Assembly (NCBI GenBank): GCA_030682835.1
Contig: JAUXNG010000065.1
Coordinates: forward strand, 1-55,237
From: Hydrogenophaga sp.
Lineage (GTDB): Bacteria; Pseudomonadota; Gammaproteobacteria; Burkholderiales; Burkholderiaceae_C
Direction: 5' to 3'
DNA length: 55,237 bases
This document shows, piece by piece, positions 1-9,141 of the stretch; the stretch's first letter is position 1; each line of letters starts with the position of its first letter. The position numbers and the translations under genes were made by a program. A model generated the notes under the pieces. It was given only the letters and a program-made list of their open reading frames with translations, had not been told where the DNA came from and ran no database searches.

Positions 1-612
1 GAGCTTGGTGCTGACCTTGCTGCCGGCCACGATGGCGATGAGGGGCCTCTTCGGGTTGGCCAGCGCCTTCGCAATGGCGTCCATCTCGGCCGCCAGCAGC
101 GGGCCCGCCGATGCGATGGGGGCCGTCTCGGCGATACCGTAGGTGGTGCCTTCGGCGCGGTGGGCGGTGCCGAAGGCGTCGTGCACGAAGATGTCGCACA
201 GGCTGCCAAGCTTCTTCGCCAGCTCGGGGCTGTTCTTCTTCTCGCCCTTGTTCAGGCGGCAGTTCTCCAGTAGCACCACCTCACCCGGGGCGACCGAGAA
301 ATCGCCGTCGACCCAGTTGGCCACCACGCGGATGCTGCGGCCCATGAGCTGGCCCATGCGGGCGGCCACCGGTGCCAGCGAATCGGCGGGCTTGAATTCA
401 CCTTCGGTGGGACGGCCCAGGTGGCTGGTCACCATGACCGCCGCGCCGGCGTCCAGCGCCATCTGGATCGCCGGGATGCTGGCGCGGATGCGCGTGTCTT
501 CGGTGATGTTGCCCGCATCGTCCTGCGGCACGTTCAGGTCGGCACGGATGAACACGCGCTGGCCCGTGGCGTGGCCACTGTTGCACAGGTCAGAGAAGCG
601 GATGAATTTCAT
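1..612 (-). CDS. pgk: Phosphoglycerate kinase, N-terminal part (cut by window edge)
   Basis: This is the first 204 codons of phosphoglycerate kinase, the glycolytic and Calvin-cycle enzyme that transfers phosphate between 1,3-bisphosphoglycerate and ADP in the cytosol. On the reverse strand the protein begins MKFIRFSDL at 612 and continues through the family signature [13 protein letters not shown]. It then shows [21 protein letters not shown], the LLENCR motif and [11 protein letters not shown], all hallmark substrate-binding segments of the N-terminal lobe. The C-terminal nucleotide-binding half lies outside the window. It is read in the same direction as azlD, which ends 84 bases upstream. 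Identity is certain. Only the length cannot be assessed. Confidence 0.97.
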   Translation of the reverse strand, partial: MKFIRFSDLCNSGHATGQRVFIRADLNVPQDDAGNITEDTRIRASIPAIQMALDAGAAVMVTSHLGRPTEGEFKPADSLAPVAARMGQLMGRSIRVVANWVDGDFSVAPGEVVLLENCRLNKGEKKNSPELAKKLGSLCDIFVHDAFGTAHRAEGTTYGIAETAPIASAGPLLAAEMDAIAKALANPKRPLIAIVAGSKVSTKL

Positions 613-696
613 GGTGATGGGCTCGGGCGAGGTCAATGAAAGGTGGGACGCCCGGCATTGTAGGAAATCGCCGCCGCACCACTGCAGACCCCGCCA

Positions 697-1032
697 CTAC
701 CAGCCCAGACCAATCCTCAGGGGCAGGTAGACGAGCATCCCCGCAACGATGGTGCCCAGCACGCCTCGCTGCCAGTAGAACCAGGCCGCACCGGCAGCGG
801 CAGCGTACAGGCGGGCGTCCTGCCAGGTGGTGATCAGTGCGCCCTGAGTCATCACGATCTCGGGCACCACCACCGCCGAGAGGGCAGCAATGGGTGCGTA
901 CTGCAGCCCACGCTGCGCCCATCGCGGCAAGGTCCAGGGCTTGTTGGAGATCAGGAAAAAACCGCGCGTGATCACGGTGATGGCGCCCAGCGCCACGATG
1001 GTGAGGAGCGTCCAGGGGTCGACGTCAAACAT
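697..1032 (-). CDS. azlD: AzlD-family branched-chain amino acid exporter small subunit
   Basis: 111-aa integral membrane protein of the AzlD family, the small partner of AzlC in a two-component exporter of branched-chain amino acids and similar compounds. Starting at MFDVDPWTLL it shows about four hydrophobic helices. The segment LTIVALGAITVITRGFFL near the N-terminus and the C-terminal GTIVAGMLVYLPLRIGLG are typical. I chose the ATG at 1032 because it overlaps the azlC stop by 8 bases. An upstream start at 1107 would add 25 charged residues with no helix. It is last in the apparent def-lipoprotein-fmt-azlC-azlD operon. Substrate is inferred from family only. Confidence 0.88.
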   Translation of the reverse strand: MFDVDPWTLLTIVALGAITVITRGFFLISNKPWTLPRWAQRGLQYAPIAALSAVVVPEIVMTQGALITTWQDARLYAAAAGAAWFYWQRGVLGTIVAGMLVYLPLRIGLGW

Positions 1033-1771
1033 GTCGCGCCCCCCTCGTGGAATCCCCCGGTGGTGCCATCTTCTCCAGCACCAGGCAGATGGCCACCGCG
1101 CTGGCAATGGCCACCAGGATGTTGAGCTTCAGCGGCAGGGCCCAGGCCACCACCGCCGCCGCACCCGCGACCCCGGCAGACACCATGCGCAGCGGTGAAC
1201 TGGCCAGCGAACTGAGCACGCCCAGCAGCGCCAGAATGCCGGCAAAACCCAGGCCCCATTCGGTGGGAATGGTGTTGGCCAGCACGATGCCCACCACGCT
1301 GGCGACCATCCAGGCCACGTAGTTCACACCACAGTTGCCCATCAGGTAGGCCTGCTGTTCCGCCAGCTGCGCGGGGGTTCGCCCCGGCTGCGAGAAACGC
1401 CGGGAGAAAAAGACATAGCTCAGGTCTGCGGTGACATAGCCGCTGATCAGCCGCTGCCAGCGCGGCAGGTGCATGAGGTAAGGCCGCAGGTGGGCGGAAA
1501 ACACGACGAAGCGCAGGTTCACGCACAAGGCCGCCGCCAGGATGACCCACAGCGGTGCGCCCGCGGCGATCATGGGAATGGCGGCCAGCTGGGCACTGCC
1601 GGCGTAGACGATCAGCGTCATCAGCAAGGCTTCAGTCACCGACAGACCCGACTTGACCATGGCCACACCTGTCATCAGGCCCCAGGCGGCGATGCCCAGG
1701 GACACACTGGTCTGGTCGCGCACGCCTTCCCAGAACTGCGGATGGCGGCGGTGTTCCGCGAGAAAGAACAT
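1025..1771 (-). CDS. azlC: AzlC-family branched-chain amino acid exporter large subunit
   Basis: 248-aa polytopic inner-membrane protein of the AzlC family. AzlC pairs with AzlD to export branched-chain amino acids; some relatives export other amino acids, so the substrate is not fixed by sequence. The N-terminus FWEGVRDQTSVSLGIAAWG and the stretch LLMTLIVYAGSAQLAAIPM are characteristic, as is the NLRFVVFSAHLRPYL segment. About seven hydrophobic helices are visible. Its ATG at 1771 overlaps the fmt stop by one base (TGATG), and its stop overlaps azlD, so translation is probably coupled across fmt-azlC-azlD. Confidence 0.92.
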   Translation of the reverse strand: MFFLAEHRRHPQFWEGVRDQTSVSLGIAAWGLMTGVAMVKSGLSVTEALLMTLIVYAGSAQLAAIPMIAAGAPLWVILAAALCVNLRFVVFSAHLRPYLMHLPRWQRLISGYVTADLSYVFFSRRFSQPGRTPAQLAEQQAYLMGNCGVNYVAWMVASVVGIVLANTIPTEWGLGFAGILALLGVLSSLASSPLRMVSAGVAGAAAVVAWALPLKLNILVAIASAVAICLVLEKMAPPGDSTRGARHV

Positions 1772-2772
1772 CAGCGCTCGGCCTTCGGCGCCGGGGCCGC
1801 GTCGAACACCTGCCCCGGTGCCAGCGGGAAGCCACGCAGAAAGTCCCCCGCCGGCAGGCGCTTGCCACCCGCTCGCTGCAGCTCGGTCAGCACCAGCACG
1901 CCTTCACCCGTCTGCACGCGGATGCCCTCGGCCCCAGCGGCGAGCACCTGGCAGGGCAGCGCTCCCGTGACAGGGCCACCGGCCTCAGCGTGGGCCATCC
2001 ACACCTTAACCGCTTCGCCCGCGAGTGCTGTGGCCGCCCCCGGGAACGGGTTGAAGGCACGCACACGGCGTGCAAGCGCCGCGGCGGGTTGCGTCCAGTC
2101 GATGGCGGCCTCGGCCTTGTCGATCTTGTGCGCGTAGGTCACGCCGGCTTCGGGCTGGCGCACCGGGTTCAGGCCACCGCAGGCAGCCAGTTCCAGCGCC
2201 TCCACCATCAGGCGCCCGCCCAGCGTGGCCAGCCGGTCATGCAGGCGTCCGGTGGTGTCGTCGGGCTCGATGGGGCAGCTCTCGCGCAGCAGCATGTCGC
2301 CCGTGTCCAGCCCGGCATCCATCTGCATGATGGTCACGCCGGTATCAGGGTCACCGGCCTCGATGGCGCGGTGGATCGGGGCGGCGCCGCGCCAGCGCGG
2401 CAGCAGCGAGGCGTGGATGTTGAAGCAGCCCAGGCCGCGCGGGCCCTGCGCCATCGTGTCGAGCACCCACTGCGGCAGGATCAGCCCGTAGGCCGCCACC
2501 ACCATGGCGTCTGCGCCCGCGGCTTCAATCGCGGCGCACCCCGCGGCGGCGGCGTCCGGGTACTTGCCATCCAGCCGCAGGCTCTGCGGCTGCGCCACCG
2601 GCAGGCCATGGTCGAGCGCGAACTGCTTGACCGGCGACGGCTGCAGCTTCATGCCGCGCCCGGCCGGGCGGTCCGGCTGGGTCATCACCAGGGCGATGTC
2701 AAAGCCTGCGGCGTGCAGGCGCTCCAGTGCCACGCGGGCAAATTCCGGCGTGCCGGCAAAAATGATCTTCAT
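1771..2772 (-). CDS. fmt: Methionyl-tRNA formyltransferase
   Basis: 333-aa cytosolic enzyme that transfers the formyl group of 10-formyl-tetrahydrofolate to initiator Met-tRNA. It starts [12 protein letters not shown], the classic Fmt opening. The folate-binding and catalytic motif [12 protein letters not shown] is at residues 122-133. The catalytic triad Asn118, His120 and Asp156 (in [10 protein letters not shown]) is present. The C-terminal OB-like tRNA-binding domain follows from about residue 210, so the length is normal. It belongs with def (the deformylase that reverses this modification) but is separated from it by a lipoprotein gene. It overlaps azlC by one base. Confidence 0.97.
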   Translation of the reverse strand: MKIIFAGTPEFARVALERLHAAGFDIALVMTQPDRPAGRGMKLQPSPVKQFALDHGLPVAQPQSLRLDGKYPDAAAAGCAAIEAAGADAMVVAAYGLILPQWVLDTMAQGPRGLGCFNIHASLLPRWRGAAPIHRAIEAGDPDTGVTIMQMDAGLDTGDMLLRESCPIEPDDTTGRLHDRLATLGGRLMVEALELAACGGLNPVRQPEAGVTYAHKIDKAEAAIDWTQPAAALARRVRAFNPFPGAATALAGEAVKVWMAHAEAGGPVTGALPCQVLAAGAEGIRVQTGEGVLVLTELQRAGGKRLPAGDFLRGFPLAPGQVFDAAPAPKAER

Positions 2773-2820
2773 GGGGTTCGGTCGGGTGGGCGCGCGGCCC
2801 GGTGGCCGATGCGCCGCGGG

Positions 2821-3330
2821 TCAGGGCGTCCAGTCGGGCGGCTCGGGGGGGTACTCGTCGGTGTACATCACCCGGCGCACGGTGCCCGTGGGGTCGATGT
2901 GGATGTGCGCCTGCCGGGGTATCGTGGTTTCCAGGAAACGGTAGGTCCAGACGTCGCCGTCGAAGCGTGCCACTCGTTCCAACAGTGCCGGCCGGCCAAA
3001 CCTGGCCAGCACCTGGTCGCGGGTCCAGCGGTCGACGCTGACGACATCGAAGGCCGCGCGGTCCATCACCTGGTCGACCTGCAGCAGCCTTCCCTCAGCG
3101 TCAAGCCGCAGGTTGTAGACCTGCTGGCCCGCCGGCTGCCTCGAATACTGCAGCTGAGTGCCGTCTGGCAGCGTGTGCACAGCGGTGGGCCGGCCGAGCC
3201 GCTGTTCGATCTCGGCCCGCGCTGTGCCGGGAACCAGACGCTCCGGCATGCCCGCACATGCGACCAGCAAAGCCAGCAAGCCGGCCGCCAGCGGCGCACG
3301 GACGAGCCGGGCAGCCGCGCGCAGGCTCAC
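2821..3330 (-). CDS. Putative outer-membrane lipoprotein between def and fmt
   Basis: 169-aa predicted lipoprotein. I start it at a GTG at 3330, because this overlaps the def stop (GTGA). It gives a clean lipoprotein signal: arginines, a hydrophobic stretch [12 protein letters not shown], and a lipobox cysteine (LVAC). The upstream ATG at 3450 would put 40 charged residues in front. After the signal there are two similar stretches, [24 protein letters not shown] and, further on, [16 protein letters not shown] followed by DVWTYRF. These resemble the repeated fold of SmpA/OmlA (BamE)-like proteins. That similarity is weak and function is unknown. It ends 48 bases before fmt. Confidence 0.78.
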   Translation of the reverse strand: MSLRAAARLVRAPLAAGLLALLVACAGMPERLVPGTARAEIEQRLGRPTAVHTLPDGTQLQYSRQPAGQQVYNLRLDAEGRLLQVDQVMDRAAFDVVSVDRWTRDQVLARFGRPALLERVARFDGDVWTYRFLETTIPRQAHIHIDPTGTVRRVMYTDEYPPEPPDWTP

Positions 3331-3848
3331 ACCCGCTCCTCGTCGCGCTGGGCTTTCAGCAGCTTGCTCTTGATGCGGTTGCGCTTGAGCGGCGAGAGGT
3401 ATTCGACGAAGACCTTGCCCATCAGGTGGTCCATCTCGTGCTGGATGCACACCGCCAGCAGACCATCGGCCTCGAGGCTGCGCGACGTGCCCGCCGCGTC
3501 CAGTGCGCGCACGCGCACCGCCACGGAGCGCTCAACGCCGTCGTAGATGCCAGGGACCGACAGGCAGCCCTCTTCGCCCTTGCGCTTCTCGTCACTGGCC
3601 CATTCGATCTCGGGGTTGATGAGCACCATGGGCTGGTTACGCTCTTCGCTGACGTCGATGACGATGATCCGCTCGTGCACGTCCACCTGCGTGGCTGCCA
3701 GGCCAATGCCGCTGGCGTCGTACATGGTGGCGAACATGCGTTCGATCAGCCCGCGCACGCGGTCGTCCACGGCCGCCACCGGGCGGGCCACGGTGTGCAG
3801 GCGAGGGTCGGGGAAACGCAGGATGGGCAGCAGCGGTGACGTGGTCAT
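3327..3848 (-). CDS. def: Peptide deformylase
   Basis: 173-aa metalloenzyme that removes the N-formyl group from nascent proteins. All three Def motifs are present: GIGLAATQ (residues 47-54), EGCLSVPG with metal ligand Cys95, and [12 protein letters not shown] with ligands His137 and His141 and catalytic Glu138. I start at [10 protein letters not shown] (3848), which puts the protein at family length. The ATG at 3965 would add 39 residues unlike Def. The gene is divergent from the LysM gene, and its stop overlaps the start of the lipoprotein gene by four bases. Confidence 0.96.
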   Translation of the reverse strand: MTTSPLLPILRFPDPRLHTVARPVAAVDDRVRGLIERMFATMYDASGIGLAATQVDVHERIIVIDVSEERNQPMVLINPEIEWASDEKRKGEEGCLSVPGIYDGVERSVAVRVRALDAAGTSRSLEADGLLAVCIQHEMDHLMGKVFVEYLSPLKRNRIKSKLLKAQRDEERV

Positions 3849-4121
3849 GATCAGGCGGTCGAAAGACGGGTTCAGGGGAGCGGGACGATGCGCCATCGGC
3901 GCGGCGACGGTGGTTCGGTGACGTGCTTCCCCGTTTGTCGCTATTTTCGCTACTTTTGGCGGCACGCGCAGGAAGGCAGCGCCTTATACGTTGCCTAATC
4001 AAAGGCTTGGGCGCAAAATCAAATGCGAATTGTCAAGACAAAAGCGCTACTTCGCTCCAGCTTCTCACCACCTCGGGGCGAGGGGCGTGGTGCGCGGTGG
4101 TGCCTGCCCCAGGGGCCCCAC

Positions 4122-5369
4122 ATGCCATTGAAGACCCTTCAGACCGCCCTTTTTTCCCGCCTGCCTGTGCAGCGCCCACTGGCATGGAGCGCGGCTGCGC
4201 TGGCGGTGCTGCTGTGCGGTGCCGCCTCGGCCCAGAACTTTCCGATCACCCCCGGTCAGCGCGCGACCGCCGCGCAGGTTGCGCAGGCGGGCGTGCCGCT
4301 GTCGGAACTGGCGCCCAACGCCCCCGACAGCCACACCGTGCGGCGCGGCGACACGCTGTGGGCCATCTCGAGACTGTTCCTGCGCAGTCCGTGGCGCTGG
4401 CCCGAACTCTGGGGCATGAACCTGGACGAGATCCGCAACCCGCACCTGATCTACCCGGGCCAGGTGCTCTACCTGGAAAAGTCGAATGGCCGGGCACGCC
4501 TGTCCACCCGCGCGCCGGGCACAACGGGCGGGGAGCCCCAGACGGTCAAGGTGTCGCCCCGCACGCGGTTTGAGAGCCTGGCGGACTCCGCCATTCCGCC
4601 GATCTCGCTGCAGGCTATCGAAGCCTTCCTGACCGAGCCGCTGATCGTGGACGAGGTCACCTTCTCGCGCGCGCCCCGCATCGTCGCCACGCAGGAATCG
4701 CGCGTGCTGCTGAGCCGCGGCGACCGCGCGTACGCCCGTGGCCAGTACAGCGCTGGCGCCCCCGGCACCCCCCTGACAGACGCACCGGGCCAGTCCCGCG
4801 ACTACCGGGTGTTCCGCAACGCGGTGCCCCTGAAAGACCCCATCACCGGCGCCGTGCTGGGCTATGAAGCCCAGTTCGTGGGCAAGGCCCTGCTGGAACG
4901 CGGCGAGACCAGCCGCGAAGTGGTCGACAGCGCGGGCAAGACCAGTGTCGAGCTGGTCCCCGCCACCATCGACATCGTGGTGGCCAAGGAAGAAATGCGC
5001 GTGGGCGACCGCCTGCTGCCCGAGCCCCCCCGCGAGTTGCCGAACTTCGTTCCCCGCGCGCCGGGTTCGCCGCAGTCTGGCCAGATCGTCTCGGTGTACG
5101 GCAACGCCGTCACCTTCGCGGCGCAGAACCAGGTGGTGGCCATCAACCGCGGCACCGAGCACGGGCTGGAGCGTGGCCACGTGCTGGCCCTGCAGCGCGA
5201 AAGCGAACTCGTGACCGACAAGACCGACACCGCGCGGCCCCAGCTGCGCCTGCCCGGCGAGCGCAACGGCCTGATGCTGGTTTTCCGCACTTTCGACAAG
5301 CTGTCCTATGCCCTGGTGCTCCAGATTTCGGACGGGGTGAAGGTCGGCGACCGTTTCACCAGCCCCTGA
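4122..5369 (+). CDS. LysM-domain peptidoglycan-binding secreted protein upstream of dprA
   Basis: About 415 aa. From the ATG at 4122 (MPLKTLQTAL) there is a signal peptide with hydrophobic core LAWSAAALAVLLCGAASA and a likely cut after Ala-Ser-Ala. A LysM domain follows (HTVRRGDTLWAISRLF to LIYPGQVLYL, about residues 70-120), which binds glycan strands of peptidoglycan. The remaining 280 residues are beta-rich and of unknown function. An earlier in-frame ATG at 4023 exists but leaves a long non-signal extension. A LysM gene directly before dprA is a common betaproteobacterial arrangement. Probably a periplasmic or wall-associated protein; partner unknown. Confidence 0.88.
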   Translation: MPLKTLQTALFSRLPVQRPLAWSAAALAVLLCGAASAQNFPITPGQRATAAQVAQAGVPLSELAPNAPDSHTVRRGDTLWAISRLFLRSPWRWPELWGMNLDEIRNPHLIYPGQVLYLEKSNGRARLSTRAPGTTGGEPQTVKVSPRTRFESLADSAIPPISLQAIEAFLTEPLIVDEVTFSRAPRIVATQESRVLLSRGDRAYARGQYSAGAPGTPLTDAPGQSRDYRVFRNAVPLKDPITGAVLGYEAQFVGKALLERGETSREVVDSAGKTSVELVPATIDIVVAKEEMRVGDRLLPEPPRELPNFVPRAPGSPQSGQIVSVYGNAVTFAAQNQVVAINRGTEHGLERGHVLALQRESELVTDKTDTARPQLRLPGERNGLMLVFRTFDKLSYALVLQISDGVKVGDRFTSP

Positions 5370-5423
5370 TCGGCTGGGTACCGCTTGCTCATGACCCAAA
5401 GAGCTCTCAGCCTCTGAGCTGGC

Positions 5424-6533
5424 ATGGAACGGGACGAGCTGCTCGCCTGGCTGAGGCTGCTGCGCACCGAAGGCGTGGGTGGCGAGTCGGCCCGCAAGCT
5501 GCTCGCCGCCTTCGGGCTGCCCGAGTCGATCTTCGAGCAAACCCTGCCAGCCTTGCAGGCGGTGGTGAGCGGGAAACAGGCGCAAGCCCTGCAGGTGCTA
5601 CCGGACGATCTGGACGCGGCGGTCGACCAGTTGCAAAGCTGGCTGGCGGCCAGCCCGCAACACCACGTGCTCACGCTGGCGGACGCCCGCTTCCCGGCCG
5701 AGCTGCTGCAGATGGCGGACCCGCCACTCATGCTCTATGTGGCGGGACAGCTCGACGTGCTGCATCACCCGCGGCGCCTGGCCATCGTCGGCAGCCGCAA
5801 CCCCACGCCACAGGGCGAAGGCAACGCCCGGCAGTTTGCGCGTGCGCTGGGCGAATCCGGTGTGTGCGTGGTGTCGGGGCTGGCGCTCGGCGTTGACGGC
5901 GCCGCCCACACCGGCGCGCTGGAGGCGGGTGCACCCACCATCGCCGTGGTGGGCACCGGCCTGGACCGCGTGTATCCCAAGCGCCACCTGGCGCTGGCCC
6001 ACCGCATCGTCGCGTCGGGTGCGCTGGTGAGCGAGTACCCGCTGGGCACGCCGCCCCTCCCGCCCCACTTTCCGCAACGCAACCGGATCATCGCCGGGCT
6101 TTCGCAGGGCACGCTGGTGGTGGAGGCGGCTCTGCAGTCGGGCTCACTGATTACCGCGCGCCTGGCCGCCGAACAGGGGCGCGAGGTGTTCGCCATCCCG
6201 GGCTCCATTCACGCACCACAGGCGCGCGGCTGCCATGCGCTGATCCGCCAGGGTGCCAAGCTGGTGGAGTCGGCGCAGGACATTCTGGAAGACCTGCGCC
6301 TGAGCACGCCTGCCCAGGCAGCGCAGGCCAAGCCCGACAACGACGCGGTGCCGCCGGTGGATGCGGACGGCCTGCTGGGCGCCATGGGCTTCGATCCGGT
6401 GAGCCTGGACGCCCTGCAAGCCCGCACCGGCCTGCCCACGGCCACGCTGCAGGCACGCCTGCTGGAGCTGGAGCTCGACGGCCACCTCGGCCGTCTGCCC
6501 GGGGGGCTTCTTCAACGGGTGGGCCAGGGGTGA
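5424..6533 (+). CDS. dprA: DNA-processing protein DprA
   Basis: 369-aa DprA/Smf protein. It binds incoming single-stranded DNA during natural transformation and loads RecA. An N-terminal helix-hairpin-like region (LLRTEGVGGESARKLLAAFG) is followed by the Rossmann core with RLAIVGSRNPTPQGEG, SGLALGVDGAAHTGAL, GTGLDRVYPKRH, FPQRNRIIAGLSQGTLVVEA and GREVFAIPGSI. A C-terminal winged-helix-like segment (about 305-365) ends the protein. All core motifs and the full length are present. It lies 54 bases after the LysM gene and runs convergently into the DUF1631 gene. Confidence 0.96.
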   Translation: MERDELLAWLRLLRTEGVGGESARKLLAAFGLPESIFEQTLPALQAVVSGKQAQALQVLPDDLDAAVDQLQSWLAASPQHHVLTLADARFPAELLQMADPPLMLYVAGQLDVLHHPRRLAIVGSRNPTPQGEGNARQFARALGESGVCVVSGLALGVDGAAHTGALEAGAPTIAVVGTGLDRVYPKRHLALAHRIVASGALVSEYPLGTPPLPPHFPQRNRIIAGLSQGTLVVEAALQSGSLITARLAAEQGREVFAIPGSIHAPQARGCHALIRQGAKLVESAQDILEDLRLSTPAQAAQAKPDNDAVPPVDADGLLGAMGFDPVSLDALQARTGLPTATLQARLLELELDGHLGRLPGGLLQRVGQG

Positions 6534-6665
6534 GTCTTCGGGTCTGCAGGCGAGGCATCCTGGCTCCATGCGAGCGACGAGATGCCGATTCGCCCGATTC
6601 CGAAGGGCAGCGCGCATTCCCTGTGTGACGGCTGAGAGCGCCGCCGACGAGGTGTGGCGCCGGCT

Positions 6666-9059
6666 TCAGGCCAGAAGGCGCTCGGGGTTGGCGTCCAGTT
6701 TGGCCAGTGCGTCCCGGGTGGCGCGCACGGTCAGGGCCTCTTCCTCGCTCGGCACCAGCAGGCCGGCCTGCAGGTAAGAAGCCACGCGGGTGGCCTGGAT
6801 CAGGTAGCAGCGCCCGATTCCGGAGACGAACAGGTAGAGCTGCCCCCGCTCGCTGCGCCAGGCGAGCTGGACGTTGTTGAGCTTGCCGTTGTGGTCCAGG
6901 CCGAACCAGGCGCCGATCTGGAGTTCGACGGCCCAGGCACGCATGGCGTCGCTGGGCTGGGTGCCGCCCTGGTTGATCACCTCGATGTTGCCGGCGTCCA
7001 CCCCGGTGATCATCTCGATGCTTTCGTTGTCCAGATCGAGATCGCCCAGCCCGTTCTCGGGAAGGTAATCTTCGAGGTGGGCCAGGCGCTCGGAGAGCTG
7101 ATCGAGGCTCTCCTGCGGAATCGCCTCGGTCCGCGACATGAACGCGTCGGCCAGGGTGTCGCTGACCGACTTGATGTGCTGGTCTTGCAAGCCCGGTGGG
7201 AACCCCAGCAGACCCATGCCCTGGCGCAGCCGCTGCAGCAGGCCCGGAAGCTGCTGGATGACGCGGGCACGGTCGTTGCGGTTGGGCTTGGCACTGGCGG
7301 CCCACAGCAGATCGGATGCCACCTGCTTGAGCGAGGCGGTTTCCTCGTGCTTCAGACCATACTTGACACTGGCAACCGCCAGCACGTCCACCCAGACCTT
7401 GAACAGGAAGTCGCGCACTTCGTCTCGCACCGGCATGTCGTCCAGCAACTTGCGCAGCTCGATGGTGTACTGGACCGACAGCGTCTCTTTCTGCTCCACC
7501 TGCTGCGCCACGGTGACGAAGCGGCTCGCACCGCCTTGTTCGCTGAGGTAGGCCGCCAGAAACTTCTGGAATTCATCAAACACCAGCTGGAACACGCGGC
7601 GCCCCGTCTCGGGGTACTGCTCGATCACCTGCACGACGCGCTTGATCTCGGCCTCCAGCGCAGCCGAACCGACGTTGGACTCGAACCCCATCACGCAGGA
7701 ACCCATGCGGTCGATCAGGCGACGTGCCGGGTGCTGCAGGGCACTGAAAAACTCCGGCTCGGCGAGCGCCACGCGCAACACCGGTATCTGCAGACGCGCG
7801 AACCATACCCGCACGCTGGGTGGAATACGCTCTTCGGCCAGGATGCTCTGGAACATCAGCGCCACCACTTCAATGGTGGCCTTTTCGGTCGGCGTGGATG
7901 CGGCCTGCTTGAGTTCGGTGGTGCGCTCGCGCAAGGCAGTGGCCGCACGCTCGACGTGAGACGCATCCACGTAAACCACCCCCAGCCCCGCTGCGCCGGT
8001 GGGGGGGAGTCCCGCGTCACGGCCCACGGCCCCGGCTGAACGCTGGATCGCCTGTTGCAGGCCGGGCGTGGGTGCGGCGAGTTGCGTCGCCTCGAAATCG
8101 CCGCCCACCTTATCCATGAGCAGCCGCTTGAGGCGACCCACCACACCCTGCGCCCGCATGCGCGCGCGCGCCAGCGGCGTGGAGCTGGTCATCAGCCGCG
8201 TTTCGTCGTGCACACCTGTCAGGCCACCACCGAGGTGGCCGCTCCCTGCGCCCGAACGGGAGCCGTAACCCGAACCGGCACCGTTTCCACCACCGTCACC
8301 CGCACCCGTGCTGCCCATTCCGGTCGAGCCCCCCGTGTGGGGTCCGAAGCCCGAGGCTTCACGGTCAGAGCTGCGGCGCTGCGGCGTCGCCGGACCCGGC
8401 GTACGGGCGCCGGGAGTCCGCTTGACGAGAGACTGCAGGTCGATTTCTTTCATCACCCCGCTGGACACCAGAAACTCGTTGGCGGCCTTGTAGGCTTCCA
8501 GCATCTTGGTGGCCAGCACGGCGGCCAAGGCGTCGTGGATGAGCGCCCAGCCCTCGCGGGGCATCTGCACGTCCAGCCACTGATCCACCAGGATGCGGGC
8601 TGTCACGTCTGGCAGCAGCACGTCGCCTCTGGGCAGCTCCTGGCGTTTTTCCAGGTGCTGAATGCGCAAGCGCAGTTCGTTGAGCTCGGTTGAGGACAAA
8701 TCGAGCACCCGCATCGCCAGGCGCGATGCCAGGATCTGGTCGTCGATCGTGCCTTCGGCCACCAGTTCGAGGCGGCCCGGCATGCTCAATGGGTTGCCGC
8801 TGTTGGAGAAGCGCGGCAGCAGGGTGCGCTGAAGGGCTTTGCGGCTCTGGTTGAGCCAGGTGGTCTGGTGTTTCTGAAACGCCGTCCACGCGTCCCGGCG
8901 CAACTGCACTTCGCGACCAGGACCGGGCTGGTCCAGGATGGCCATGAGGCGGGTGTCGCACGCCTTGACCAGTTCGGGAAGCGCACGCCCCACGTGAACC
9001 ACGAAAAGTTCACGCGCCTGTTTGGCTAAAGAGGAAACGTGCTGATCGGGTGACGACAC
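6666..9059 (-). CDS. DUF1631 family protein
   Basis: 797-aa cytosolic-looking protein of the DUF1631 family, found widely in beta- and gammaproteobacteria; its role is not established. The predicted start is GTG at 9059 (SSPDQHVSSLAKQ). The protein is mostly alpha-helical. Around residues 225-290 there is a low-complexity glycine/serine-rich linker (for example GSTGMGSTGAGDGGGNGAG) that separates an N-terminal helical domain from the larger C-terminal domain. A PilZ-like region has been suggested for some relatives near the C-terminus; here LQIGAWFGLDHNGKLNNVQL followed by RGQLYLFVSG would fit, which hints at a c-di-GMP link but is only inference. Convergent with dprA. Confidence 0.85.
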   Translation of the reverse strand: MSSPDQHVSSLAKQARELFVVHVGRALPELVKACDTRLMAILDQPGPGREVQLRRDAWTAFQKHQTTWLNQSRKALQRTLLPRFSNSGNPLSMPGRLELVAEGTIDDQILASRLAMRVLDLSSTELNELRLRIQHLEKRQELPRGDVLLPDVTARILVDQWLDVQMPREGWALIHDALAAVLATKMLEAYKAANEFLVSSGVMKEIDLQSLVKRTPGARTPGPATPQRRSSDREASGFGPHTGGSTGMGSTGAGDGGGNGAGSGYGSRSGAGSGHLGGGLTGVHDETRLMTSSTPLARARMRAQGVVGRLKRLLMDKVGGDFEATQLAAPTPGLQQAIQRSAGAVGRDAGLPPTGAAGLGVVYVDASHVERAATALRERTTELKQAASTPTEKATIEVVALMFQSILAEERIPPSVRVWFARLQIPVLRVALAEPEFFSALQHPARRLIDRMGSCVMGFESNVGSAALEAEIKRVVQVIEQYPETGRRVFQLVFDEFQKFLAAYLSEQGGASRFVTVAQQVEQKETLSVQYTIELRKLLDDMPVRDEVRDFLFKVWVDVLAVASVKYGLKHEETASLKQVASDLLWAASAKPNRNDRARVIQQLPGLLQRLRQGMGLLGFPPGLQDQHIKSVSDTLADAFMSRTEAIPQESLDQLSERLAHLEDYLPENGLGDLDLDNESIEMITGVDAGNIEVINQGGTQPSDAMRAWAVELQIGAWFGLDHNGKLNNVQLAWRSERGQLYLFVSGIGRCYLIQATRVASYLQAGLLVPSEEEALTVRATRDALAKLDANPERLLA

Positions 9060-9141
9060 AATGGTTTCAGTATGACACGAAAGGACTCACGCGCTCCGAT
9101 ACCCGTGGACGTATTCTGTCGCCCACAGGCGACTGTTCACA

